From Bacillota bacterium (GTDB lineage Bacteria > Bacillota > Sulfobacillia > JAUYEG01): a DNA stretch of 64,000 bases. Numbering within the stretch: position 1 is the stretch's first letter; each line of letters starts with the position of its first letter. The stretch lies in NCBI GenBank assembly GCA_030691505.1, contig JAUYEG010000100.1, forward strand, positions 62,001 through 126,000. The letters run 5' to 3'. The translations under genes were made by a program, and so were the position numbers. Of the stretch, positions 1-8,960 are shown in pieces. The notes beneath the pieces were generated by a model that was given only the letters and a program-made list of their open reading frames with translations, searched no databases and was not told where the DNA came from.

Positions 1-2
1 TG

Positions 3-1748
3 ACTCGGTCGGCAGCCGCGCACAGAGTCCCTGGCGGCGGCATTGTGTCCGGGATTTTCGCCCCCGGCGACCCTTTGCCGCCTGGCCCGCACCAGGCTGC
101 CGCGCTCGCGGAGATAGTGCCGGCGGTGATCGCCGGGATCCACCGGCAGTACCTGCTCTTTGGTGTTACCGGGTCCGGGAAGACCGAGGTGTACCTGCAG
201 GCCATCGCCGCGGCGCTGGCCCGCGGGCGCCAAGCCCTGGTGCTGGTGCCCGAGATCGCGCTAACGCCGCAGGCGGTGACCAGATTCGAGGCCAGATTTC
301 CCGGACGGGTCGCCCTCATCCACAGCCGCCTTGCCGCTGGCGAGCGCGCGCAGGCCTGGCGCGACCTGGCCGCCGGCCGTGCGGCAATAGCGCTCGGGCC
401 GCGCTCGGCGGTATTCGCTCCCTTGCCGGCTCTGGGCCTGATCGTCGTTGATGAGGAACACGACCCCTCATACAAGAACAACGAGGCTCCGCGCTACGAC
501 GCGCGTCAGGTTGCCCGGCACCGGGCGCGGCTGGCCGGGGCGCCGGTCATCTTCGGCACCGCGACACCCTCGGTGGAGGCCTTCCATGCCGCCGATTCCG
601 CACCCGGCGGGGCTGGCGGAGCCGGCGAGGCGGGCGATGCCGGCGGCAACGTGCGGCTGCTGGAAATGCCGGAGCGGGTGGACGGCAGGCTGCTCCCGCA
701 GGTAGAGCTCATCGACATGCGCGCTGAACTCGCTGCGGGCAACCGCTCGATTTTCTCGCGTCGGCTTCAGGCTGCGCTGGCTGACCGGCTGGGGCGGTCC
801 GAGCAGACCATCCTGTTTCTCAACCGGCGCGGACTAGCGACATTTGTCCTTTGCAGGGAGTGCGGCTACGTCGCCCGATGCCCGCAGTGCGACGTCTCAC
901 TTGTTTACCACCGCCAGGATTCCGCGCTGCGCTGCCACTACTGCGGGCACCGCGAGCCGGTGCCCGAGGTCTGTCCGGCATGCCGGAGCAGGCGGATTCG
1001 CCACTTTGGAGCAGGCACCGAGCGTGTTGAGGCTGAGGTCCGCGCCACGTTTCCGGACAGCCGGGTGGCCCGGCTGGATCTTGACGTCGCCATGCGCCGG
1101 GACGCCGTCCGCGACATCCTGAGCGATTTCGCGCGTGGGAGCATCGACGTTCTCGTCGGGACGCAGATGATCGGCAAGGGGCTCGATGTACCGGGAGTGA
1201 CGCTCGTCGGCGTGGTCGCCGCGGATACAGCGCTCGCCTTTCCCGATTTCCGGGCGGGCGAGCGCACTTTCAGCCTTGTGACGCAGGTCTCCGGCCGCGC
1301 GGGGCGCGGCTCCGCCCCGGGCCTGGTAGTCGTGCAGACCTATTGCCCCGACCACTACAGCCTGCTCTCTGCGCGTACCCACGACTACCGCGGTTTCTAC
1401 CGCGCGGAAATCGAGTTTCGGCGGGAGCTCGGCTACCCGCCGTTTTCCGCTCTGGGGATCGTGCGCCTGGACGGCGCAGTCGAGGCGACGGTGTCGCGCG
1501 CGGCCGCCACGGCAGCGGACGAACTGGCCACTCTGGCGAAATCGGAGGCCCCGGGGCTTGAGTTGCTCGGTCCCGCGCCGGCGCCACTGCCTCGCTTGCA
1601 GGGGCGATATCGTTGGAATATAGTCTTGAAGGACAGCGATCCACTGCGGCTTGCCGCCCTGGCAAGCCGGGTGGTTGACCGGCTGGAGGGCCGGTTGCCC
1701 TCTGGTGTCAGGGTCAGTGTGGACATCGAGCCGCAGGAGATGCTGTGA
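3..1748 (+). CDS. priA: Primosomal helicase PriA, 5' end outside the window
   Basis: PriA restarts collapsed replication forks: it binds branched DNA, unwinds 3' to 5' and helps reload the replicative helicase. The frame is open to the left edge, so the N-terminal DNA-binding region (roughly 150-200 residues in full-length PriA) lies outside. Counting from the GTG at 45, Walker A GVTGSGKT is at 40-47 and the DEEHD Walker B box at 136-140. Eight cysteines (270, 273, 279, 282, 297, 300, 310, 313) form the two-zinc module typical of PriA. A Gly/Ala-rich insertion sits at about 187-202. The stop overlaps the first possible start of def, and priA-def-fmt is the usual Firmicutes order. Confidence 0.96.
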   Translation, partial: TRSAAAHRVPGGGIVSGIFAPGDPLPPGPHQAAALAEIVPAVIAGIHRQYLLFGVTGSGKTEVYLQAIAAALARGRQALVLVPEIALTPQAVTRFEARFPGRVALIHSRLAAGERAQAWRDLAAGRAAIALGPRSAVFAPLPALGLIVVDEEHDPSYKNNEAPRYDARQVARHRARLAGAPVIFGTATPSVEAFHAADSAPGGAGGAGEAGDAGGNVRLLEMPERVDGRLLPQVELIDMRAELAAGNRSIFSRRLQAALADRLGRSEQTILFLNRRGLATFVLCRECGYVARCPQCDVSLVYHRQDSALRCHYCGHREPVPEVCPACRSRRIRHFGAGTERVEAEVRATFPDSRVARLDLDVAMRRDAVRDILSDFARGSIDVLVGTQMIGKGLDVPGVTLVGVVAADTALAFPDFRAGERTFSLVTQVSGRAGRGSAPGLVVVQTYCPDHYSLLSARTHDYRGFYRAEIEFRRELGYPPFSALGIVRLDGAVEATVSRAAATAADELATLAKSEAPGLELLGPAPAPLPRLQGRYRWNIVLKDSDPLRLAALASRVVDRLEGRLPSGVRVSVDIEPQEML

Positions 1749-1786
1749 ATCGGGGAACCGCAAAGCCAGTCCGGGGAGGATTGCCG

Positions 1787-2365
1787 TTGGCCGAGGTTGA
1801 GAACGGGCGCGCCAACAGCCGGGACTCCGGTGCGTTGCACCCGAATGGCGCGGCCGGCTGTCCCGAACCGATCAGGCAGTACGGGGACCCGGTGCTGCGG
1901 GCGCGGGCGCGGGCGATACGCAAGATCAACGCCGGGGTGCGCGAACTGTCCGAGCGCATGACTGACGCCATGTATGCGGCAAACGGCGTGGGCCTCGCGG
2001 CCCCCCAGATCGGCGAGGCCCGCCGTATGGTCGTGATCGATGTCGGCAGCGGGGTGACGACTCTGATAAACCCGCGGCTGGTTTCGAGTGAGGGGACCGC
2101 GGTCGACACCGAAGGCTGTCTTTCCGTCCGGGGGCTTGTGGGCGAGGTCCGGCGTGCGGAAAGCGTCCGGGTTCGCGCAGTCGGGCTCGACGGCAAGGAG
2201 TTCACCCTCGAAGGCGAAGGCCTCCTTGCCAGGGCTTTGCAGCACGAACTCGATCACCTGGACGGTGTTCTCTTCGTCGACAGGGCCGAGGCGATCCGCG
2301 ACTCGGACGACGGCGCCGGCGAGCCCGAGGAGCAGGCGCACCATCCGGCTCAGGGCTCCCAATGA
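1787..2365 (+). CDS. def: Peptide deformylase
   Basis: Removes the formyl group from the N-terminal methionine of new proteins using a bound metal, reversing the work of Fmt encoded next to it. All three family motifs are present: GVGLAAPQ (about 67-74), EGCLS (109-113, metal-binding Cys) and HELDH (153-157, two metal-binding His and catalytic Glu). I chose the TTG at 1787 because GGGGAGGA (1773-1780) lies six bases upstream. The alternative is the GTG at 1745, which overlaps the priA stop and adds 14 residues. Even from 1787 there is an unconserved leader of about 25 residues before the usual start of the fold. The 3' end overlaps fmt by four bases (ATGA). Confidence 0.95.
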   Translation: MAEVENGRANSRDSGALHPNGAAGCPEPIRQYGDPVLRARARAIRKINAGVRELSERMTDAMYAANGVGLAAPQIGEARRMVVIDVGSGVTTLINPRLVSSEGTAVDTEGCLSVRGLVGEVRRAESVRVRAVGLDGKEFTLEGEGLLARALQHELDHLDGVLFVDRAEAIRDSDDGAGEPEEQAHHPAQGSQ

Positions 2366-3372
2366 GCGCCGCGCCGCCCGCCGCCGGGCTGTCAATCGTG
2401 TTCGCCGGCACACCTAATTTCGCCGTTCCCTGCCTTGAGTCCCTGGCTCGCTCCCGACACCGCGTCACCCATGTGGTTACGACGCCTGACCGGCCGGCCG
2501 GCCGCGGCCTTCGTGCCGCGCCCAGCCCGGTGCGGCGCGCAGCGGACGCACTGAGCATCCCCGTCGTGCTCCTGCCCGCCCGTGACCCGGGCGCGCTGGC
2601 CGATTTCGTAGAGGGCGCATGCCCTGATATGGTCACCGTCGTCGCATGGGGAGGGCTCTTGAGCGGCCGTTGCATCCGGGCGCCCCGTTTGGCTGCAGTG
2701 AACGTGCACGCCTCGCTGTTGCCCCGATACCGCGGTGCGGCGCCCATCGAACGGGCGCTCCTGGCCGGCGAAAGCACGACCGGGGTTACCGTGATGTACC
2801 TGGCTGAGGAGCTTGACGCGGGGGACATCCTGATCCAGCGCGAGGTGGCGATCCCGCCCGGCGCGGACTCGGGCCGAATGCGCGCCATGCTCGCGGCGGC
2901 GGGCGCGGAGCTCCTTGTCCGGGCGGCCGACCTGCTGTCTTGCGGCCTGGCAACGCGCACAGCCCAGGACGAGCGTTTTGTCTCCTGGGCGCCGAAACTC
3001 CGTCCGGCCGACGAGCGTATGAGTTGGCACGCGGGAGCCTCCGAGATCGTCAACCGGGTCCGGGCTCTGTCTCCCCGGCCCGGAGCCTTTTTCACCATCG
3101 CAGGCGAGCGCGTCCATGTCCTTCAGGCCGGCGTCGCCCAGGAGGCGGCCGGCGCCCCCGGACGGGATGCCCGCTCTGCCGGGCCGCAGGCCGTCCCTGG
3201 TTCGGTGCTCGGCAGGCGTGGCGATTCGCTGCTGGTAGCGGCAGGCGATGACACGGCCGTGGTGCTGGACGTGGTCCGCCCGGCCGGAGGACGCACGATG
3301 TCCGGCGCCGCTTGGGCTAACGGCCGGCGGCTTGCTCGCGGTTCCGCGATCCAGGAAGGGGGAGCTGACTAG
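2362..3372 (+). CDS. fmt: Methionyl-tRNA formyltransferase
   Basis: Transfers a formyl group from 10-formyltetrahydrofolate to initiator Met-tRNA. The N-terminal Rossmann part opens with IVFAGTPNFAVP (12-23). The formyltransferase site is visible as N114, H116 (VNVHASLLPRYRGAAP) and D152 (ELDAGD). At 336 residues it is slightly longer than most homologues (about 310-315); the extra length is a loose Ala/Gly/Arg-rich stretch in the C-terminal tRNA-binding domain (about 258-275). It starts inside the def stop (ATGA) and its stop shares a base with the next GTG, so translation is likely coupled across def-fmt-peptidase. Confidence 0.96.
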   Translation: MSAAPPAAGLSIVFAGTPNFAVPCLESLARSRHRVTHVVTTPDRPAGRGLRAAPSPVRRAADALSIPVVLLPARDPGALADFVEGACPDMVTVVAWGGLLSGRCIRAPRLAAVNVHASLLPRYRGAAPIERALLAGESTTGVTVMYLAEELDAGDILIQREVAIPPGADSGRMRAMLAAAGAELLVRAADLLSCGLATRTAQDERFVSWAPKLRPADERMSWHAGASEIVNRVRALSPRPGAFFTIAGERVHVLQAGVAQEAAGAPGRDARSAGPQAVPGSVLGRRGDSLLVAAGDDTAVVLDVVRPAGGRTMSGAAWANGRRLARGSAIQEGGAD

Positions 3373-4058
3373 TGTTCTTCGGGTATGACAGCGGTAGCTT
3401 CCTGCTGCTTATTCCCGCCATGATACTGGCGATGTATGCCCAGAACAAGGTGCGCGCCACCTACAGCCGGTACTCCCAGCGGCCGGCATCCGCCGGCATA
3501 ACCGGGGCTGATGTAGCCCGGGCCCTGCTTTCGCGCGCGGGCCTGGGAAACGTGCGCGTCGAGCTGGCCCAGGGGACGCTGACCGACCATTACGATCCGC
3601 GCCAAAGCGTTCTCCGCCTCTCTCACGACAATTACGCGCGGTCGTCGATCGCGTCGGTCGCCATCGCCGCGCACGAGGTCGGGCATGCGGTGCAGCATGC
3701 CACGGGATACGCGGCGCTCGCGTTCCGCAACGGAATGGTTCCGGTGGTCAACCTGACCTCGACCCTTGCATGGCCGCTGTTCTTCCTTGGGCTGATCATG
3801 GCCCAGCCGGCGCTGCTTGACCTCGGCATCCTCCTCTTCGTCGGCGCCGTGCTGTTCCAGGTCGTGACGTTGCCGGTGGAGCTCAATGCGAGCAACAGGG
3901 CTATCGCCTTGCTGCAGGACGGCGGCTACATCCGGGGCGGCGAAGTCACAGGGGCCAGGGAAATGCTCAGCGCGGCGGCTCTGACCTACATCGCGGCAAT
4001 GGCCGTGGCCGTGGCCCAGTTGCTCAGGATGCTGATGATCAGAGGCCGGCGGCGCTAG
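3372..4058 (+). CDS. Membrane zinc metallopeptidase, YugP type
   Basis: Membrane-bound neutral zinc metallopeptidase of the YugP family (Pfam Zn_peptidase_2). A first hydrophobic segment (about 9-22) is followed by the metal site HEVGH at 101-105, and then by further membrane segments (about 128-165 and 195-218). The length of 228 residues matches the family. Substrate is unknown. It starts on a GTG sharing one base with the fmt stop (TAGTG) and is followed without a gap by the DUF6391-like gene, so all are likely in one transcript. The name yugP is left out because orthology to the Bacillus protein rests on family resemblance only. Confidence 0.9.
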   Translation: MFFGYDSGSFLLLIPAMILAMYAQNKVRATYSRYSQRPASAGITGADVARALLSRAGLGNVRVELAQGTLTDHYDPRQSVLRLSHDNYARSSIASVAIAAHEVGHAVQHATGYAALAFRNGMVPVVNLTSTLAWPLFFLGLIMAQPALLDLGILLFVGAVLFQVVTLPVELNASNRAIALLQDGGYIRGGEVTGAREMLSAAALTYIAAMAVAVAQLLRMLMIRGRRR

Positions 4059-4766
4059 GTGCCCCGCGAGTGGATGCTGCCAGCCCTGACCCTTGCCGGG
4101 TTCGGGCTGGTTCTCCTCGCCAGACCGATCTTCGCCCAAGCGGGGCGGCTGACCGGCATCCCCTGGCAATTTTACCGCATTGCCGTCAACCCGCGCCTGC
4201 GCCGAAACCACGCCCTTGAGCATGCAACGCTCAATGTCCTCACCGAGCGTCACGGCCTGCCACATCTCAACGGGGCCGCGGTCGAGAGCGGGTTTGTGCT
4301 GCGCGGCTGGGTCAATCCGACGGAGATCGCCAGCGCCGCCCGCGAGGGCCTGGCGCGCCTGCAGGCAGGCGAAAGGGCTCTCGCGTACCACCCCCGCTGC
4401 GGCACCAGTCTCGCGACCGGCGAGCTCCTCACGTGGGGGGCGCTGGTGCTTGGAGTGATCTACGCGGGCAGGTTCACGGTCGGCGCGGTCCTGGTCATTA
4501 TCGGCTTGAGCTGGCTTCTGTCACCTCTTGCCGGCTGGATTGTCCAGCGCTACCTGACCACCTCGCCCGACGTCAGCGGCCTCTCGATTAGAGGCCTGAC
4601 TTTCACCCCCCTCGTGCTGCGAGTACGCCCACAGGCGGCGTCCGGGCCGACCGGCACCGTGCCGGGCCAAGTTGTTGTGATGGTAGAGAGCGGCGGCGGA
4701 GGCGAACGATCCGGCTTCCGTGCCGGGCCAGCAGATCAGGGCCGCTTCCCGGGGTGGCCGCGATGA
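4059..4766 (+). CDS. DUF6391-like membrane protein of unknown function
   Basis: 235-residue protein resembling the DUF6391 family as I recall it. The conserved-looking core is RRNHALEHATLNVL (about 48-61), with a His-x3-His pair (H51, H55), and later HPRCGTS with H111 and C114, all before two membrane segments (about 126-160). His, Glu and Cys in this arrangement could bind a metal, but this is inference. The C-terminal 40 residues are Gly/Ser-rich and probably disordered. The GTG start follows the upstream TAG directly, and the 3' end overlaps rsmB. No function is known to me; adjacency to a membrane zinc peptidase hints at a shared role. Confidence 0.8.
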   Translation: MPREWMLPALTLAGFGLVLLARPIFAQAGRLTGIPWQFYRIAVNPRLRRNHALEHATLNVLTERHGLPHLNGAAVESGFVLRGWVNPTEIASAAREGLARLQAGERALAYHPRCGTSLATGELLTWGALVLGVIYAGRFTVGAVLVIIGLSWLLSPLAGWIVQRYLTTSPDVSGLSIRGLTFTPLVLRVRPQAASGPTGTVPGQVVVMVESGGGGERSGFRAGPADQGRFPGWPR

Positions 4767-6133
4767 CCCCAGGCGGCCCGGCGGCCCCTCCGGCGGACCG
4801 GACCGGTGCGGCTGGAGAGGGTCTGGCCGTCCGCGATCTTGCGTTGCGGTCACTCCATCGGGTCAACCACCAGGGAGCCTTCTCAAACCTGTTGATCGAG
4901 GCGGAGCTCGCGCGCGGCAGGCTGGCCGGTCCCGACCGGGGGCTCTATGTGCGGCTTGTGCGCGGGACCCTCGAACGTCAGGGAGCTATCGACTGGGCTC
5001 TCAGGCTATTCCTACAGCGCAAGCTGGAGAGCCTTGACGTCTGGCCGCTGGAGGCGCTTCGCCTCGGCGCCTATCAATTGCTTTACCTTGATCTGCCGCC
5101 CTGGGCGGTGGTCGATACCTCTGTCCAGCTGGCACGCCGTTTGTCCGGACGAGGGGCGTCAGGCCTGGTCAACGCGGTACTCAGGCGCCTCGGCCGATCC
5201 CTGGACAAGCTGCCCTGGCCCGATCGGTTCAGCGACCCGCTCGGCTATCTGTCGGTCCGGGAGAGCCACCCGCGCTGGCTGGTCGCCCGCTGGTTGGAGC
5301 GCTTCGGGCCTGAGGAGGCAACGGCGCTTTGCCAGGCCAACAACACCGTGCCTGGGGTGACCATACGGGTCAATCTGCTGCGCACCACCCGCGAGGCCCT
5401 CGCGTCCGCTCTGTCACGCGAGGGAATCCAGGCCACGCCCGGCCATCTGGCCCCCGAGTCTCTGCACGTGACCGGCGGCGCCGACCTTCATCGCCTGGAG
5501 GTCTACCGCCAGGGGGCATTCACCGTACAGGACGAGGCCTCCATGCTGGTGGCCAGGGCCCTCGATCCGGCGCCGGGTGAAAAGGTTGTCGACGCGTGCG
5601 CAGCGCCCGGCGGCAAGACCACCCATCTTGCCGCCCTGGCCCGCGATCGCGCTCAGGTCCTCGCGGTGGACGTCAACCGAGCCAAGCTCTCGCAGGTCAG
5701 AGCCCGTGCCCGCCTGCTCGGCCTTGAGTCCGTCACTACCATGGAGGGCGACGCGCGCACCCTTGGCGCGCTGATGCCTGCCGGGGCCGACGCGCTACTC
5801 CTGGATGCGCCCTGCTCGGGAATGGGAGTGCTGCGGCGGAGGCCCGAGGTGAGGTGGCGCCGGCAGCCCGGCGATCTCCACAGTGCGGCGCGAAGGCAGC
5901 TCGAGTTGCTGGACGGCGTCGCGCCCGCTGTCAAGCACGGTGGGCGTCTGGTATACGCGGTCTGCAGCTTCGAGCCAGAGGAAACCGTCGACGTGCTGTT
6001 TGAGTTCCTGGCCTCGCCGGTCGGCCGGTGCTTTAGCTTGGCGGCCCCATCCGTGACCCTGTTGCCGCACGTGCATGGCACGGACGGCTTCTTTTACGCC
6101 GCGCTTTGCCGGGAAGCGGCGGCAGCGCGCTGA
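4763..6133 (+). CDS. rsmB: 16S rRNA m5C967 methyltransferase RsmB
   Basis: Methylates a cytosine of 16S rRNA (C967 in E. coli numbering) using S-adenosylmethionine. The N-terminal part (about 20-145) is a NusB-like RNA-binding domain. The SAM site reads DACAAPGGKT (about 277-286). The two cysteines of the m5C mechanism are in DAPCSGMG (C351) and YAVCS (C401); the usual TC before the second is VC here, with the Cys kept. The ATG at 4763 overlaps the upstream stop (ATGA) and is preferred to the GTG at 4754. rlmN, which often lies between rsmB and stp, is absent here. Confidence 0.96.
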   Translation: MTPGGPAAPPADRTGAAGEGLAVRDLALRSLHRVNHQGAFSNLLIEAELARGRLAGPDRGLYVRLVRGTLERQGAIDWALRLFLQRKLESLDVWPLEALRLGAYQLLYLDLPPWAVVDTSVQLARRLSGRGASGLVNAVLRRLGRSLDKLPWPDRFSDPLGYLSVRESHPRWLVARWLERFGPEEATALCQANNTVPGVTIRVNLLRTTREALASALSREGIQATPGHLAPESLHVTGGADLHRLEVYRQGAFTVQDEASMLVARALDPAPGEKVVDACAAPGGKTTHLAALARDRAQVLAVDVNRAKLSQVRARARLLGLESVTTMEGDARTLGALMPAGADALLLDAPCSGMGVLRRRPEVRWRRQPGDLHSAARRQLELLDGVAPAVKHGGRLVYAVCSFEPEETVDVLFEFLASPVGRCFSLAAPSVTLLPHVHGTDGFFYAALCREAAAAR

Positions 6134-6218
6134 AGCAGGAAACGGCCCAGCTGTACTGAACTTCCCACTACACGTTTATAAGACCTGGCAACGGGCTGCA
6201 AAGGGGTGGCGGCGACTG

Positions 6219-7073
6219 TTGAGCATCACGGCAGCGGGGCGGACCGATGCGGGTATGGTCCGGTCGACCAACGAGGATGCCTATTGCTGCCTTCAGCCGC
6301 TGGCGCCGTTCAGAGATGCCGGGCTGTACGTGGTGGCCGATGGAATGGGCGGCGCGAACGCGGGCGAGATCGCCAGCAGGCTGGCTGTCCGCGTGGTGGT
6401 GCGCGAGGTGCGAAGCTGGCTGGCAGCCCGCGCCGGAATGGACGACGGCGATCCGGCGCTCGTCGACGATGCGCCCGAGGCTCTGGCGGGTGCCGTACTG
6501 GTTGCCAACCGCGAGGTTTTTGAGGCCAGCCGTCTCGACCCGTGCCGGGCGGGGATGGGAACGACGATCACGGCCGCTCTTTTTCTGGCGGGGCGCCTTA
6601 ACGTGGCCCACGTCGGGGACAGCCGTGGGTTCCTGGTACGGCGGGGTCAGATCCATCAGATCACCATCGATCACTCTTTGGTAGCCGAGCTTGTGCGCAA
6701 CGGCGGTATCACTGAGGCCGAGGCAATGGTTCACCCCCAGCGCAATGTGCTGACGCGCGCCCTCGGGACCGAACCGCTGGTGGCGGTGGACATCTGGCAG
6801 GAGCCGCTGCAGAGCGGTGATATCATGGTTCTATGCAGCGACGGCGTGACAAGGCATATGAGCAACGACGACCTTAAGCGCTCGGTGTTGGCCCATGACA
6901 CTCCCGGTGACGCGGCTGCGGCCCTGGTTAGTCTGGGCAACCGCCGCGGCGGCGCCGACAATCTTACTGTGGTGGTCGTGTTTTGGCGGGCCGGCCGATG
7001 GCCGGCGCGCCCGGGCGAACCGGCGGGGCTGGGCTGCGGCCGGACGACGGGGAGCGATGAGGTGCTGTCTTAG
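6219..7073 (+). CDS. stp: PP2C-type serine/threonine protein phosphatase
   Basis: Metal-dependent PP2C phosphatase, expected to reverse phosphorylation by the PrkC kinase encoded directly downstream. Visible motifs: TDAGMVRSTNEDA near the N-terminus, VADGMGG (metal-binding Asp), HVGDSRG, LCSDGV and GGADN. The frame is open upstream, but the conserved domain begins a few codons after the TTG at 6219, which has GGGGTGG about ten bases before it, so I start there. The predicted length is 284 residues, about 40 more than usual because of a Pro/Gly-rich tail after GGADN. The stop is followed at once by the prkC GTG. Confidence 0.92.
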   Translation: MSITAAGRTDAGMVRSTNEDAYCCLQPLAPFRDAGLYVVADGMGGANAGEIASRLAVRVVVREVRSWLAARAGMDDGDPALVDDAPEALAGAVLVANREVFEASRLDPCRAGMGTTITAALFLAGRLNVAHVGDSRGFLVRRGQIHQITIDHSLVAELVRNGGITEAEAMVHPQRNVLTRALGTEPLVAVDIWQEPLQSGDIMVLCSDGVTRHMSNDDLKRSVLAHDTPGDAAAALVSLGNRRGGADNLTVVVVFWRAGRWPARPGEPAGLGCGRTTGSDEVLS

Positions 7074-8960
7074 GTGATCGGCAAGGTTCTGGGCGGACGA
7101 TATGAGGTTCTCAAGAACCACGGCGCCGGCGGCATGGCCGTCGTCTACCGGGCACGCGACCGGCTGCTCGGGCGCACCGTCGCCGTCAAGGTTCTCCGCG
7201 AGCAATTCGCACTCGACGAGCAGTTTCTCCAGAGTTTCGAGCGCGAGGCCAAAGCCGCCGCTGCTCTGACGCACCCCAACATCGTTGGTGTGTACGACGT
7301 CGGGGTGGATGACGGCATCCACTACATTGTCATGGAAATGATCGAGGGTACCACGCTCAAGGAGCTGATCCGTGAGCGCGGGTGCCTCTCCGCCCGCACA
7401 ACGCTGATCATCGCCCGCCAGATCGCCACCGCGCTTGCCGAGGCCCACTCGAACAACATAGTCCACCGCGACATCAAGCCCCAGAACATCCTGATGACGC
7501 CGGACGGGCTGGTCAAGGTGACAGATTTCGGTATTGCCCGTGCCCAGGCTTTCTCGCAAGGCACGCTGTCCAACTCGGACTCGGTGATCGGTTCGGTCCA
7601 CTATGTGTCCCCTGAACAGGCGCGCGGAGATGATGCGACGCCCCGCTCGGACGTGTACGCTCTGGGCGTCGTGATGTACGAAATGCTGACCGGAAAGGTG
7701 CCTTTCAACGGAGGAAGCCCCGTGGCGGTGGTCCTGAAGCATGTCGAGGAGACTCCGCGGCCGCCAAGCCAGCTCCGTCCGATGCCGCCCGAGGTTGAGG
7801 CGCTGGTCCTGCGAGCCATGTCAAAGGATCCTCACGACCGGTTCGTAAACGCCCGCGCGATGGCCAGGGCGATAATCGAGGCCGAGCGCGAGCTTCCGCT
7901 TACCGAGGAAAACGATGATGAGGGCGGCGAGCTCGCCACCAGGATGGTGCCCACGCTGCTGCCCGAGGGGCGCAGAAGGCGGACGGCTGCCCACTCCTGG
8001 CAGCGGGAGGCATGGTTCCGGCCCGCGCTGATCGGCGGCATCGTTCTGGTGCTGATACTCGGTGGGGTCCTGGCGACCAGGAGCATTCTGGCCTGGATCA
8101 ACCCGCCTGAGGTGCAGGTGCCGGATGTGACCACGATGGCGCGCCTGGACGCAATAGCGGCCCTTGCGGCCCAGGGTCTCAGGTACAAGGAGGAAGCGCC
8201 GCAGTATTCGGCGAGCCCGGTCGGTACCGTAGTCAAGACGGATCCGGCGGCGGAGACGACCGTTCGGACCAACCGGGAAATCCGCATCTGGGTGAGCCTG
8301 GGGCCGCGGACCGGCTATGTCCCGCTGCTGATCTCGCTCAGCGAGCGAGAGGCGCTGCTGACCATAGTGAACTACGGGCTGACGGTTGGGCAGATTACTC
8401 GTCAGTATGACCGGGTCGTGCCGGAGGGGTATGTCATCGACCAGAACCCCAGGGCCGACATCCCGGTGCCTGAAAAGACACCGGTCGACGTGACCATCAG
8501 CAAGGGGCCGACACCGGCCACTTTGACGATGCCGCCGCTCAAGGGCGAGCACATCACGCAGGCCCTGGATATGATCAGGTCGCTCAAGCTGGCCGAGGGA
8601 ACGGTGATTGAGCGGGGCAGCGAAAGCTACCCCATCGGCTCGGTGATGGAGCAGACCCCGGCCGCTGGAACGACGACGGTTCAGGAAGGGGCCAGGGTCG
8701 ATTTGGTGATCAGCCGCGGCACTGTTACACCCAAGCAGTACACCGATCGCTTTGACATCCCGGTCACTTTCCAAGGACCTCAACAGGTAAAGGTAGTTGT
8801 GTTTGTGGATGCCAAGGCGGCGCGCTGTATCTACTGGAAAAACCACGTGCCGGGCGAAACCGTCAGCTACAGCGTCGAGTGGGTGGGAGCATCGGGCCGC
8901 ATCGAGATCTATATTACCGGCGCCGCCGGATCGGAGAAGTATGAGCGCTTCCTCAAGTGA
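7074..8960 (+). CDS. prkC: PASTA-domain serine/threonine kinase PrkC
   Basis: Transmembrane eukaryotic-type kinase that senses peptidoglycan fragments and controls growth, translation and, in Bacillus, spore germination. The kinase domain (about 8-270) has the glycine loop GAGGMAVVY, K39, HRDIKPQN with D133, and DFG at 151-153. A single membrane segment lies at about 317-341. It is followed outside by three PASTA repeats (about 347-413, 415-482, 483-548) and a C-terminal domain of about 75 residues. The activation loop is Ser/Thr-rich (160-175), as expected for autophosphorylation. The GTG start abuts the stp stop. The stp-prkC-rsgA-rpe order matches Bacillus. Confidence 0.96.
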   Translation: MIGKVLGGRYEVLKNHGAGGMAVVYRARDRLLGRTVAVKVLREQFALDEQFLQSFEREAKAAAALTHPNIVGVYDVGVDDGIHYIVMEMIEGTTLKELIRERGCLSARTTLIIARQIATALAEAHSNNIVHRDIKPQNILMTPDGLVKVTDFGIARAQAFSQGTLSNSDSVIGSVHYVSPEQARGDDATPRSDVYALGVVMYEMLTGKVPFNGGSPVAVVLKHVEETPRPPSQLRPMPPEVEALVLRAMSKDPHDRFVNARAMARAIIEAERELPLTEENDDEGGELATRMVPTLLPEGRRRRTAAHSWQREAWFRPALIGGIVLVLILGGVLATRSILAWINPPEVQVPDVTTMARLDAIAALAAQGLRYKEEAPQYSASPVGTVVKTDPAAETTVRTNREIRIWVSLGPRTGYVPLLISLSEREALLTIVNYGLTVGQITRQYDRVVPEGYVIDQNPRADIPVPEKTPVDVTISKGPTPATLTMPPLKGEHITQALDMIRSLKLAEGTVIERGSESYPIGSVMEQTPAAGTTTVQEGARVDLVISRGTVTPKQYTDRFDIPVTFQGPQQVKVVVFVDAKAARCIYWKNHVPGETVSYSVEWVGASGRIEIYITGAAGSEKYERFLK

